In this document: positions 51,550-58,342 of the stretch, piece after piece | Position numbering within the stretch: position 1 is the first letter of the stretch | Layout: each line of letters opens with the position of its first letter | From: a virus | Strand: one strand, 5' to 3' | IMG/VR virus record: IMGVR_UViG_3300031787_000010 | Location: 1-64,000 of that record | Length of the DNA: 64,000 nt | Translations under genes and position numbers: made by a program | The notes under the pieces: generated by a model | What the model saw: only the letters and a program-made list of their open reading frames with translations | Database searches by the model: none | What the model was told of the DNA's origin: nothing

Positions 51550-51750
51550 ATGATACACGAATTTAAAACACCAATTCCAGTTAAAACACCTCACGGTGAC
51601 GGTGAAGCGTATCTTCTCATCGATTACGGTTTAAATGTAAATACGGTATGGCTAGTTCGGCTGAAGGGTGGTAAAGTTAAACATTACTATTCCGATGATG
51701 TCCGTATATACGATAATCCAATGAACGGAAATGGTTTCGATGTAGAGTAA
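51550..51750 (+). CDS. Hypothetical protein
   Basis: 66 residues, GGAGG about 8 bases before the ATG. Beta-rich (DYGLNVNTVWLVRLKGGKVKHYYSDDVRIY). No recognised domain. Confidence 0.55.
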   Translation: MIHEFKTPIPVKTPHGDGEAYLLIDYGLNVNTVWLVRLKGGKVKHYYSDDVRIYDNPMNGNGFDVE

Positions 51751-51761
51751 TCGGAGAAAAC

Positions 51762-51971
51762 ATGAAAGTCTATGAGTTAATCAACTTTCTTCAAACGCTT
51801 GACCAAGAGAAGAGAGTAACTATTTCGGGATACGAAGGTGGCGTCAACGATGTATCCGGTGTGTACGATGTGCATCTAGTAATTGATAAAAACGAAAAGT
51901 GGTATTATGGAAAGCATGAAAATGTACTTCCAGACGAACCACACGATGAAGTAGGATATTTGTTACGTTAA
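51762..51971 (+). CDS. Hypothetical protein
   Basis: 69 residues (MKVYELINFLQTLDQEKRVTISGYEGG) preceded by CGGAGAAAAC. The opening resembles small phage proteins that begin V-x-ELI-x-x-L. Function unknown. Confidence 0.55.
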   Translation: MKVYELINFLQTLDQEKRVTISGYEGGVNDVSGVYDVHLVIDKNEKWYYGKHENVLPDEPHDEVGYLLR

Positions 51972-51984
51972 CACAAAATACATT

Positions 51985-52362
51985 ATGGATGATGAAAAGC
52001 CGTTGTTGACTCCCGAAGATTTTAATGATATTACATCGCTAGACGATGTGATGGCGTGTACCAAACTTGACAGGAATAGTGTGGCAGATTGTGTGTTCGC
52101 AGTTGGGTTACGGTTCATAGAGTTACCAGAAAAGCAAACCATCGTAGATGTCTTTGAATCTGCCGGGTTTATCAAGAGTAAAGGTCAGTTCAAGAAGAAT
52201 CCTACGCAGTTACGAGTGAATGGAAAAAAAGTCAACCCTAATGACCCGTGGAACTTTGGTATCACCGCAGTATTGTGTTTCGGAAAACATAGAAATGAAG
52301 CGGGTGTTATTTGGTTTCGTAAATGCACAGAGAACGAAGATGGTAGTGTAAGAAAGATATAG
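51985..52362 (+). CDS. Hypothetical protein
   Basis: 125 residues. Contains an acidic N-terminus and GKKVNPNDPWNFGITAVLCFGKHRNEAGVIWFRKC near the end. No known motif. Confidence 0.5.
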   Translation: MDDEKPLLTPEDFNDITSLDDVMACTKLDRNSVADCVFAVGLRFIELPEKQTIVDVFESAGFIKSKGQFKKNPTQLRVNGKKVNPNDPWNFGITAVLCFGKHRNEAGVIWFRKCTENEDGSVRKI

Positions 52363-52366
52363 TTAT

Positions 52367-52439
52367 TCCCCGATAGCTCAGTCGGTAGAGCAGCTGACTG
52401 TTAATCAGCGGGTCACAGGTTCGAGTCCTGTTCGGGGAG
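52367..52439 (+). tRNA. tRNA-Asn (GTT)
   Basis: 73 nt, anticodon loop CTGTTAA, acceptor TCCCCGA / TCGGGGA. Confidence 0.93.
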
Positions 52440-52445
52440 CTATTT

Positions 52446-52529
52446 GGGCGGGTGGCCGAGTGGCTGAAGGCATGGGTCTGCAAAACCTTTGGAGTAATCC
52501 CACCGCAGGTTCGAATCCTGTCTCGCCCT
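52446..52529 (+). tRNA. tRNA-Cys (GCA) with extended variable arm
   Basis: 84 nt, anticodon loop CTGCAAA. The variable region carries an extra GGA-GTAA-TCC hairpin, making it type II like Ser/Leu tRNAs, although ordinary tRNA-Cys has a short variable loop. D arm GTGGCCGAGTGGCTGAAGGC also looks Ser-like. Confidence 0.85.
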
Positions 52530-52544
52530 CTGGAGGTAGTAATT

Positions 52545-52781
52545 ATGACAGCAGAAGAATATAAAACATTAGCACACCCAGAAGCAATTGTGTGGGAAGA
52601 ATTTGATGATGCAATTATCGCTGTAGCCATCGACGGTCGTTTGGTCTACTCTACACAAAAGATGATTGAAATTTTAAACGAAACAGATGATATGACAGAA
52701 GAAGATGCACTAGACTATCTTCAATACAATCTGTTTAATACTTATGTAAACGAATATATGCCATATCATACTATGATTTGA
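52545..52781 (+). CDS. Acidic hypothetical protein
   Basis: 78 residues from ATG 52545 with TGGAGGTAGTAATT before it. Helical, acidic (NETDDMTEEDALDYLQYN). Function unknown. Confidence 0.6.
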   Translation: MTAEEYKTLAHPEAIVWEEFDDAIIAVAIDGRLVYSTQKMIEILNETDDMTEEDALDYLQYNLFNTYVNEYMPYHTMI

Positions 52782-52786
52782 TATAT

Positions 52787-52859
52787 GCGTCGGTAGCTCA
52801 ATTGGTAGAGTCCCGGTCTCCAAAACCGGTTGTTACAGGTTCGAGTCCTGTCCGGCGTG
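52787..52859 (+). tRNA. tRNA-Trp (CCA)
   Basis: 73 nt, anticodon loop CTCCAAA, discriminator G as usual for Trp. Confidence 0.9.
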
Positions 52860-52866
52860 TTTACAA

Positions 52867-52938
52867 GGAGCATTGGTCTATCGGTTAGGACGCTAGCCTG
52901 TCACGCTGGAAGGACGAGTTCGATTCTCGTATGCTCCG
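52867..52938 (+). tRNA. tRNA-Asp (GTC)
   Basis: 72 nt, anticodon loop CTGTCAC, acceptor GGAGCAT / ATGCTCC, discriminator G. Confidence 0.93.
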
Positions 52939-52945
52939 TTTATAT

Positions 52946-53021
52946 AGCACGGTGGTCTGAACTGGTTGAGGCACCGCTCTCATAAGGCGGGTTCATGTGG
53001 GTTCGAGTCCCACCCGTGCTA
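52946..53021 (+). tRNA. tRNA-Met (CAT), elongator
   Basis: 76 nt, fully paired acceptor AGCACGG / CCGTGCT, anticodon loop CTCATAA. Third CAT tRNA of the array. Confidence 0.85.
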
Positions 53022-53041
53022 TTGACTTTAGTGGAGAATCT

Positions 53042-53233
53042 ATGTATTATATTACTTACAACGATGTAATCACACCACACCCGTATTTTACCAGAGAAGA
53101 AGCGGTTGCAGAATTGAAGAAAACGTTTGGTGAGATTGAAATTGATTCACACGATGTTGCATATTGGCCAAGTGTTTCAGCACGTGGCCACACCAAAATT
53201 GAAATCAAGAAGTATGAAGGTGAATTAGAATAA
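53042..53233 (+). CDS. Hypothetical protein
   Basis: 63 residues from ATG 53042 after GTGGAGAATCT. Mixed alpha/beta, ends KIEIKKYEGELE. The stop touches tRNA-Tyr. Confidence 0.6.
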   Translation: MYYITYNDVITPHPYFTREEAVAELKKTFGEIEIDSHDVAYWPSVSARGHTKIEIKKYEGELE

Positions 53234-53319
53234 GGGAGTGCTGCAGAGTTGGAGGACTGCACCGGACTGTAAATCCGTCGCCTTAACCGGCCTAGTTGGT
53301 TCGAATCCATCCACTCCCA
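53234..53319 (+). tRNA. tRNA-Tyr (GTA)
   Basis: 86 nt with long variable arm, anticodon loop CTGTAAA, acceptor GGGAGTG / CACTCCC. Confidence 0.93.
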
Positions 53320-53344
53320 TAACAAATTAAAGTAATCCACAAGT

Positions 53345-53821
53345 ATGAATATAAACAAATTTCTAAAAGCTCAATATGTAGGTAAAGATAAAAAGTTATG
53401 TAAAAACTGCAATACCTATAAATCTTGGCCTACAGAATTTCCATCGAAAGGAAATAATAAGAAAGGTGAAAAAATTTATAGACATATGTGCAAACCGTGC
53501 TGGCGTCCTTTCGAACGAACAAAAGAACGAAAGAAAATTGAGAAATGTAGAGATTTTATGGTGGATTTTTTACTTCAGAATCCATGCGTAGATTGTGGAA
53601 ACTCCGATATTCGTGTGTTGGAATTTGACCATATCAAGGAAAAGAATACTGACGTATCAATATTATTATCAAATGGTAAGTTAAAAAGGTTACAAGAAGA
53701 AATAAAATTATGTGAAGTTGTATGTGCTAATTGTCATAGAATACGCACTATGCGCCGTGGTAACTTCTACAGACATCGGTACTACAAAGACACACAACAG
53801 TCCCTTAGCTCAGTTGGTTAG
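53345..53821 (+). CDS. HNH endonuclease, possibly a mobile gene in the tRNA array
   Basis: 158 residues. An N-terminal zinc finger (CKNCNTYK ... CKPCW) and an HNH core (CVDCGNSDIRVLEFDHIKE ... CEVVCANCHRIRT). Its last 23 bases overlap tRNA-Ile, which suggests insertion or shared ends. Free-standing homing-type HNH genes often sit beside tRNA genes in phages. Confidence 0.85.
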   Translation: MNINKFLKAQYVGKDKKLCKNCNTYKSWPTEFPSKGNNKKGEKIYRHMCKPCWRPFERTKERKKIEKCRDFMVDFLLQNPCVDCGNSDIRVLEFDHIKEKNTDVSILLSNGKLKRLQEEIKLCEVVCANCHRIRTMRRGNFYRHRYYKDTQQSLSSVG

Positions 53822-53872
53822 AGCGTTGTTCTGATAAAGCAAAGGTCGCTGGTTCGATTCCAGCAGGGACTA
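53799..53872 (+). tRNA. tRNA-Ile (GAT)
   Basis: 74 nt, anticodon loop CTGATAA, acceptor AGTCCCT / AGGGACT. The 5' end lies inside the HNH gene. Confidence 0.92.
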
Positions 53873-53875
53873 CTT

Positions 53876-53948
53876 ACCCCTGTGGCGCAATTGGAAGCGC
53901 AAGAGATTTCTACTCTCTGGGTTGCGGGTTCGAGTCCTGCCGGGGGTG
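53876..53948 (+). tRNA. tRNA-Arg (TCT)
   Basis: 73 nt, anticodon loop TTTCTAC, acceptor ACCCCTG / CGGGGGT. Confidence 0.92.
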
Positions 53949-53970
53949 TTTTTGTATAGTGAATTTACAT

Positions 53971-54046
53971 GGTGATTGTAGCTCAACTGGTTAGAGCATC
54001 GGATTGTGATTCCGAGGGTTGCGGGTTCGAGTCCCGTCATTCACCC
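53971..54046 (+). tRNA. tRNA-His (GTG)
   Basis: 76 nt, anticodon loop TTGTGAT, discriminator C as in tRNA-His. The base before position 1 is T, so the usual encoded G-1 seems absent. Confidence 0.88.
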
Positions 54047-54075
54047 TAGATTGTGCTATTGTAAATGAGTTAAAT

Positions 54076-54240
54076 ATGAAAACGGTAATTATATTTTTAG
54101 GTGTATTCATTCTGGTATTAGAATTTATAGTTAAACGAGCAGAATATAAATCTAAAAAAATAAAAGAAGAACAAGAACGCCAACGACAAGTTGCTAGAAA
54201 GCAACGTGAAGAGTGGTTGAATAGATATAGAAATTATTGA
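54076..54240 (+). CDS. Small membrane-anchored basic protein
   Basis: 54 residues from ATG 54076: hydrophobic helix VIIFLGVFILVLEFIV, then Lys/Glu/Gln/Arg-rich helix. Weak ribosome site. Confidence 0.5.
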   Translation: MKTVIIFLGVFILVLEFIVKRAEYKSKKIKEEQERQRQVARKQREEWLNRYRNY

Positions 54241-54241
54241 C

Positions 54242-54314
54242 GCTGACATAGCTCAGTTGGCAGAGCACTACTTTGGTAAAGTAGAGGTCACCAGTTCAAT
54301 CCTGGTTGTCAGCT
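54242..54314 (+). tRNA. tRNA-Thr (GGT)
   Basis: 73 nt, anticodon loop TTGGTAA, acceptor GCTGACA / TGTCAGC. Confidence 0.92.
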
Positions 54315-54316
54315 TC

Positions 54317-54389
54317 GCCTCAATAGCTCAATTGGAAGAGCACCGGTCTTCGGAACCGGCTGTTGTGGGTTCGACTCCTGCTTGGGGCA
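54317..54389 (+). tRNA. tRNA-Arg (TCG)
   Basis: 73 nt, anticodon loop CTTCGGA. Reads CGA and other CGN codons, complementing the TCT copy. Confidence 0.9.
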
Positions 54390-54390
54390 C

Positions 54391-54419
54391 TTGACATAAT
54401 TAAAACAATTGGTTATACT
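54391..54419 (+). promoter_or_regulatory. Sigma-70-type promoter inside the array
   Basis: TTGACA (54391-54396), 17-base spacer, TATACT (54414-54419), 12 bases before tRNA-Pro. Confidence 0.85.
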
Positions 54420-54431
54420 TAATAGAAGTTA

Positions 54432-54506
54432 CGGAGAGTAGCTCAGTCCGGTTAGAGCACTCGCTTTGGGAGCGAGGGGTCGCAGGTTCGAATCCTGTTT
54501 CTCCGA
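54432..54506 (+). tRNA. tRNA-Pro (TGG)
   Basis: 75 nt, anticodon loop TTTGGGA, acceptor CGGAGAG / TTCTCCG. Confidence 0.92.
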
Positions 54507-54511
54507 CTTAA

Positions 54512-54626
54512 AATATGTACGTAGACTAATAACCGCCCACCAGTGCGGTGCACAAGAAAGGTATTGACTGCAGCCTATACCAATCATCTGGTACAGAAAC
54601 ACTAGTCACGTTTCTGCGTACATATT
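54512..54626 (+). ncRNA. 115-nt cloverleaf-like RNA closed by 10-bp stem
   Basis: AATATGTACG (54512-54521) pairs with CGTACATATT (54617-54626). Inside, in order: ACCGC / GCGGT, GGTAT / ATACC and CAGAAAC / GTTTCTG hairpins, giving a four-way junction like an oversized tRNA but without T-loop signature. No coding frame. Confidence 0.6.
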
Positions 54627-54702
54627 ATATGTTAGTTGTCAGCCACGGAATCTGGTGGTTAAACCGTGGAAGTAAAAGACCGCGCGGTTCGACTAACATA
54701 TA
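54626..54702 (+). ncRNA. 77-nt RNA closed by 11-bp stem
   Basis: TATATGTTAGT (54626-54636) pairs with ACTAACATATA (54692-54702); inside, CCACGG / CCGTGG and ACCGC / GCGGT. It abuts the previous element, sharing one base, so the two may be processed from one transcript. Confidence 0.55.
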
Positions 54703-54713
54703 CATATGACGTT

Positions 54714-54757
54714 TGGTAGAGTTCGTCACTGGCACCTTCGGGTGATAATAACTACCA
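54714..54757 (+). ncRNA. 44-nt hairpin RNA
   Basis: TGGTAG / CTACCA outer stem and a CACC-TTCG-GGTG inner hairpin, immediately before tRNA-Val. Confidence 0.5.
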
Positions 54758-54760
54758 CTT

Positions 54761-54834
54761 GGACAATTAGCTCAGCTGGTTAGAGCATCGCTTTTACACA
54801 GCGAGGGTCGGCGGTTCGAATCCGTCATTGTCCA
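54761..54834 (+). tRNA. tRNA-Val (TAC)
   Basis: 74 nt, anticodon loop TTTACAC, acceptor GGACAAT / ATTGTCC. Confidence 0.92.
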
Positions 54835-54843
54835 TTCCAGCTA

Positions 54844-54888
54844 GTGATATCAGTGGTCTGCTGGAAACCACAACGTTGCTGATATCAC
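54844..54888 (+). ncRNA. 45-nt RNA closed by a 10-bp perfect stem
   Basis: GTGATATCAG (54844-54853) pairs with CTGATATCAC (54879-54888), with an inner TGGT / ACCA stem. Sits 4 bases before tRNA-Leu. Confidence 0.55.
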
Positions 54889-54892
54889 ACAC

Positions 54893-54974
54893 GCTCTTGT
54901 GGTGGAATGGTATACACGGCAGTCTCAAAAACTGCTTCCCATTGGGATTGTGAGTTCGAGTCTCACCGGGAGCA
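54893..54974 (+). tRNA. tRNA-Leu (CAA)
   Basis: 82 nt with long variable arm, anticodon loop CTCAAAA, discriminator A. Confidence 0.9.
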
Positions 54975-55039
54975 TAAGGATATAGGGCGGTGTAGGTGCT
55001 AGCAGTCGCCTGTTAAATGTTCACAATACTATGTCCTTA
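54975..55039 (+). ncRNA. 65-nt RNA closed by an 11-bp stem
   Basis: TAAGGATATAG (54975-54985) pairs with CTATGTCCTTA (55029-55039) with one wobble pair; inner GGCG / CGCC hairpin. It follows tRNA-Leu directly. Confidence 0.55.
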
Positions 55040-55061
55040 CTACTTTTAGTGTAAAGATTAT

Positions 55062-55808
55062 ATGAAATATGCATTACTCATCTCTGGTCAACCGCGAAAT
55101 GTTAAAGAAGCATACGAAGGTATCTATACAAAAGTTATAGAACCTAACGGCATAAAAGACATTTTTATTCATTCGTGGATTGATCCTGATATGGTCGGTA
55201 AGCAGTATGTAGCACAGTGGCGTAGAAAGTTATTAAAGCAACAACAAAATGAAGAAGCAGAGGAACGATCTGTTGCCAGTAAAGTAGTTCCATCAAATAT
55301 AGATTCTACTATTTTAGAATTATATAATCCAAAAGTATGGAAGTTTGAAAAGCCAAAAACATTTTCATACGATACTTCTGTAGAAGAATATCTATCAGAT
55401 GTAATGTATCCACAAGATATGTTAAGTTGGATGTACTCTATGTGGCAAGCAAATCTTCTTAAAACCGAATACGAAAATTTTCATAAGATAAAATATGATA
55501 TGGTACTTCGTATACGGTTTGATTTCTTACCAGCCGAACCGTTAGACCTAAAAAAGTTTACAGAGATCGACACAATATACGCATCAGATCGTTATCCATC
55601 TGAAATTGGAATGAACGATATATGGTGCGCTTGCAATAGTAATTTGATGGATATCTATACTAGTATGTTTTTAAATTTTGAAAACATATTATCTGACGCA
55701 GGTGATGTTAGATTCAATCACGAAATGATGCTTAAACGTTGGATTGAAGTGATTAATAAAATTAAAGTAGAACGCATAGATTTCGACTTTGGAACTATGT
55801 TGATTTAA
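55062..55808 (+). CDS. Glycosyltransferase-like conserved phage protein
   Basis: 248 residues. N-terminus MKYALLISGQPRNVKEAYEGIYTKVI and IFIHSWIDPD, then YDMVLRIRFDF, resemble sugar-transferase-like proteins of aquatic phages. No certain DxD motif. Position among tRNAs gives no hint. Confidence 0.5.
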   Translation: MKYALLISGQPRNVKEAYEGIYTKVIEPNGIKDIFIHSWIDPDMVGKQYVAQWRRKLLKQQQNEEAEERSVASKVVPSNIDSTILELYNPKVWKFEKPKTFSYDTSVEEYLSDVMYPQDMLSWMYSMWQANLLKTEYENFHKIKYDMVLRIRFDFLPAEPLDLKKFTEIDTIYASDRYPSEIGMNDIWCACNSNLMDIYTSMFLNFENILSDAGDVRFNHEMMLKRWIEVINKIKVERIDFDFGTMLI

Positions 55809-55813
55809 ATCTA

Positions 55814-55898
55814 GGACAGGTGGCCGAGTGGTTTAAGGCAGCAGTCTTGAAAACTGCCGAACTGAAAGGTTCCGTGAGTTCGAATCTCACCCTGTCCG
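55814..55898 (+). tRNA. tRNA-Ser (TGA)
   Basis: 85 nt with long variable arm, anticodon loop CTTGAAA, acceptor GGACAGG / CCTGTCC. Confidence 0.93.
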
Positions 55899-55913
55899 TT
55901 TTTTGGAGGTTTT

Positions 55914-56237
55914 ATGAACGATTTAGTTAAAAAATATTTTGCCGCACTCTCTAACAAAAATTTAACGACATTATCTGAATTATACCACGATGATGTTGTT
56001 CTTTGGGAATGGGGTCAACGTGTTTTCATAGGAAAGGAAGAAGTATTGAAAGCTAACGAAGAACTGTTCAGCTCGTCGGAAACTTTAACGGTGCTCGTAC
56101 AAACGTCTGCTACAGACGGTGATAAACACTACTGCGAATTATCTATTATACTGGATGAAAAATTAATTTCAGTACTTGATGTTCTTACTATAAAAGATGA
56201 TAAGATTTTTTCCGTACAGGCATACCGAGGATTCTAA
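55914..56237 (+). CDS. SnoaL/NTF2-fold protein
   Basis: 107 residues. KKYFAALSNKNLTTLSELYHDDVVLWEWG is the opening helix and strand of SnoaL-like NTF2 domains, and VLDVLTIKDDKIFSVQAYRGF the closing strands. TTGGAGGTTTT precedes the ATG. The stop overlaps the next start (TAATG), so it is coupled to the thioesterase. Confidence 0.75.
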   Translation: MNDLVKKYFAALSNKNLTTLSELYHDDVVLWEWGQRVFIGKEEVLKANEELFSSSETLTVLVQTSATDGDKHYCELSIILDEKLISVLDVLTIKDDKIFSVQAYRGF

Positions 56238-56596
56238 TGCGATTTCTTACCCGCAAACTAGTACAACCAGGAGATTTAAATGCTAACGGTACTCTGTTTG
56301 GTGGTCGTTGTCTTGCTTGGGTTGACGAAGAAGCAGCAATCTATGCGGCAATCGAAACACGACACAAGAAAGTCGTAACGAAAAGTATTTCAGCAATTAA
56401 TTTTGTCGCTCCTGCGTTTCAAGGTGATGTGGTAGAAATCGGTATAGCTCTAAAAAAAGTTGGTAGAACATCACTTACATTAGAAGTTCAAGTACGAGAT
56501 TTGACTACACAAAGAATAATTGTAAATATTGATGAAATGGTATTCGTATGTGTTGATGATACGGGAAAGCCAACACGACACTCTTTGAGCACATGA
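56237..56596 (+). CDS. YciA-like acyl-CoA thioesterase
   Basis: 119 residues, hot-dog fold. VQPGDLNANGTLFGGRCLAWVDEEAAIYA matches acyl-CoA thioesterase II type enzymes, with Asp30 as likely catalytic base, and a later SISAINFVAPAFQGDVVEI. It would hydrolyse short acyl-CoAs. Unusual in phages. Confidence 0.85.
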   Translation: MRFLTRKLVQPGDLNANGTLFGGRCLAWVDEEAAIYAAIETRHKKVVTKSISAINFVAPAFQGDVVEIGIALKKVGRTSLTLEVQVRDLTTQRIIVNIDEMVFVCVDDTGKPTRHSLST

Positions 56597-56603
56597 GGTC
56601 AGT

Positions 56604-57002
56604 ATGATTGAAACTATTGGTATAATTGTTAGTGTTGCTACAGGAATCTTATCTGGAATCGGTACCGTAAAAGGACTACAAGCTGACAAGAAGAATACAA
56701 TTAGCCAATTCTTAAATGTTATCGCTGACACTATTGATGAAGCTGTTGTGAAGTTTAAGAATGATGAGATTCCCCACGGCGCATGTGAACGTATGAGACG
56801 ATACGCCACAGAGTTCCCATATGCATTAGAAGGTTATATGGAAACTGACAAGTTACAAACTTATGCTGACGAGTTATATCGGGCTCACGAAATTGAACAA
56901 CTGTATAAAACAGTAAAGGATAGTCCAGAAAGTATAGCAGAACTGGAACGCGCTGCCAGTGGATTTAGAGTAGCAGCAAATATGATTAAATTTACCAAGT
57001 AG
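56604..57002 (+). CDS. Hypothetical protein with hydrophobic N-terminus
   Basis: 132 residues. N-terminal hydrophobic segment (IGIIVSVATGILSGIGTV), then a helical domain. No recognised family. Confidence 0.5.
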   Translation: MIETIGIIVSVATGILSGIGTVKGLQADKKNTISQFLNVIADTIDEAVVKFKNDEIPHGACERMRRYATEFPYALEGYMETDKLQTYADELYRAHEIEQLYKTVKDSPESIAELERAASGFRVAANMIKFTK

Positions 57003-57010
57003 AGGTTACT

Positions 57011-57265
57011 ATGAACTTAACGCCACAAGATAAGAAAAAGCTCGAGAACGCCTTAAAGGATATGAGCGCGTCAATGGCACGGCAATCAGCCGAACGTGAT
57101 TTGCAAAAGAATGTTATTGGTGATATCTGCGAAGAGTTGGATTTAAATAAGAAAGTGTTTCGTAAGCTAGCGAAGGTCTATCACAAGCAGAATTTCGCAG
57201 ACGAGGTAGCTACTCATCAAGAATTTGAATCTCTCTATGAGACGGTCACTAAAAATACCTTATAA
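57011..57265 (+). CDS. DsbA-like dsDNA-binding protein
   Basis: 84 residues, KKKLENALKDMSASMARQSAERDLQKNVIGDICEEL ... FRKLAKVYHKQNFADEVATHQEFESLYETV. Length and helical pattern match T4 DsbA, a small protein binding near late promoters. Assignment from memory of the family, moderately certain. Confidence 0.6.
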   Translation: MNLTPQDKKKLENALKDMSASMARQSAERDLQKNVIGDICEELDLNKKVFRKLAKVYHKQNFADEVATHQEFESLYETVTKNTL

Positions 57266-57273
57266 TAGACCCC

Positions 57274-57302
57274 TTGACAAATAATTGGTTTTTGGGTAAA
57301 TT
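57274..57302 (+). promoter_or_regulatory. Sigma-70-type promoter
   Basis: TTGACA (57274-57279), 17-base spacer, TAAATT (57297-57302). The TTG of this -35 box is a false start for the next gene. Confidence 0.75.
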
Positions 57303-57330
57303 TCAATATATCCCAAACCAAGAGGTTTTT

Positions 57331-57888
57331 GTGAATCAGATTCAGAAGTATATCGATCATTATGAGAACAAACTTTCCCTTGCAGCTTCTTATGCGAAGA
57401 AAAATGAAAAGGGATTTGTTCGTTCGACGATGGGTGAATTGGTTGAAGGTATGTTGGATTTGATTTGGACGGATGTTGTTGGTGGTTCCTCTAAAAAGAA
57501 TGACTATGTGGTTTCGAAAAGCACGAGCGGAATTAAGCTGAAGTTTCAGGTTGATCGACATCTATACACTCCTTCTAACACTCTTGTCGCGTTAGGGGAG
57601 TGTAAAGCATATCTTGACCGATGCTTTATGGAACGTGCAAGTAGTGATTTTAGTCGAATCACCCGTGGTCTTAAACAGAAACCGGCAACATTTATTCTGG
57701 CACTCGAACAAGCTACTGGAAAAGATGCGTTTCAGTACTATATGGATGAAGGTCATATCGATCATATTTTCTTTTTGTGTGATGGCATTCGTTCACCAAA
57801 GAAGCCTATCTGGAATAACAACTTTTACAAGCCTATCAATCGTAAGAGTTTGCAATCCTTTGTTTCCTTTATTGAATCAATGAGGTAA
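57331..57888 (+). CDS. PD-(D/E)xK-like protein, GTG start
   Basis: 185 residues from GTG 57331, which has AGAGG 5 bases upstream; a longer frame would begin inside the promoter. VALGECKAYLDRCFMERASSDFSR contains an E-x-K pair, with Asp and Glu further upstream, as in type II restriction-like nucleases. Substrate unknown. Confidence 0.55.
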   Translation: MNQIQKYIDHYENKLSLAASYAKKNEKGFVRSTMGELVEGMLDLIWTDVVGGSSKKNDYVVSKSTSGIKLKFQVDRHLYTPSNTLVALGECKAYLDRCFMERASSDFSRITRGLKQKPATFILALEQATGKDAFQYYMDEGHIDHIFFLCDGIRSPKKPIWNNNFYKPINRKSLQSFVSFIESMR

Positions 57889-57891
57889 TTT

Positions 57892-58017
57892 ATGTTATTC
57901 AAAATGGCAATGTTGCTTGTGGGTCTTATCTTTATTGTGGCCACGTTCGGTGCTATATATCTTGGGTATGAAAAAAATACAGAAGAGTATAACAATCGTA
58001 ATAGGAAAGATTTATGA
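57892..58017 (+). CDS. Small membrane protein
   Basis: 41 residues, helix AMLLVGLIFIVATFGAIYLGY, then a charged tail; ATGAGGTAATTT before the ATG, 4-base overlap with the next gene. Confidence 0.6.
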   Translation: MLFKMAMLLVGLIFIVATFGAIYLGYEKNTEEYNNRNRKDL

Positions 58018-58223
58018 AAACGGTTTTTATTGTATTAGGTATTTGGACAATGGTTTCTTTAATATTTTGTTTTGTTATCTGGCCTAGAATTGCAAACCGA
58101 TTTATTCCAGCAACCAACGATACCTTTATCAGATCAAGATGTAGAAAGTGCGGAAATATTCAACGGTGTTGTGCACCGCCTTGTTCAAAGTGTCAGAGTA
58201 TTGACATGGAAATGCTAAAATAA
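58014..58223 (+). CDS. Membrane-anchored zinc-ribbon protein
   Basis: 69 residues. One N-terminal helix (TMVSLIFCFVIW) and a CRKCGNIQRCCAPPCSKCQ cluster. Function unknown. Confidence 0.6.
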   Translation: MKTVFIVLGIWTMVSLIFCFVIWPRIANRFIPATNDTFIRSRCRKCGNIQRCCAPPCSKCQSIDMEMLK

Positions 58224-58231
58224 TAGAAGTT

Positions 58232-58318
58232 GGAAGTGTGGCCGAGTGGTTTAAGGCAGCTGTCTACTAAACAGCCGTGGGATAATACCTACCGTGAGTT
58301 CGAATCTCACCGCTTCCG
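58232..58318 (+). tRNA. tRNA-Ser (ACT)
   Basis: 87 nt with long variable arm, anticodon loop CTACTAA, acceptor GGAAGTG / CGCTTCC. Anticodon ACT (A at 34) is unusual; most bacterial AGY-decoding tRNA-Ser has GCT. Confidence 0.88.
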
Positions 58319-58342
58319 TACTCATACTTAAGGAATACACAT

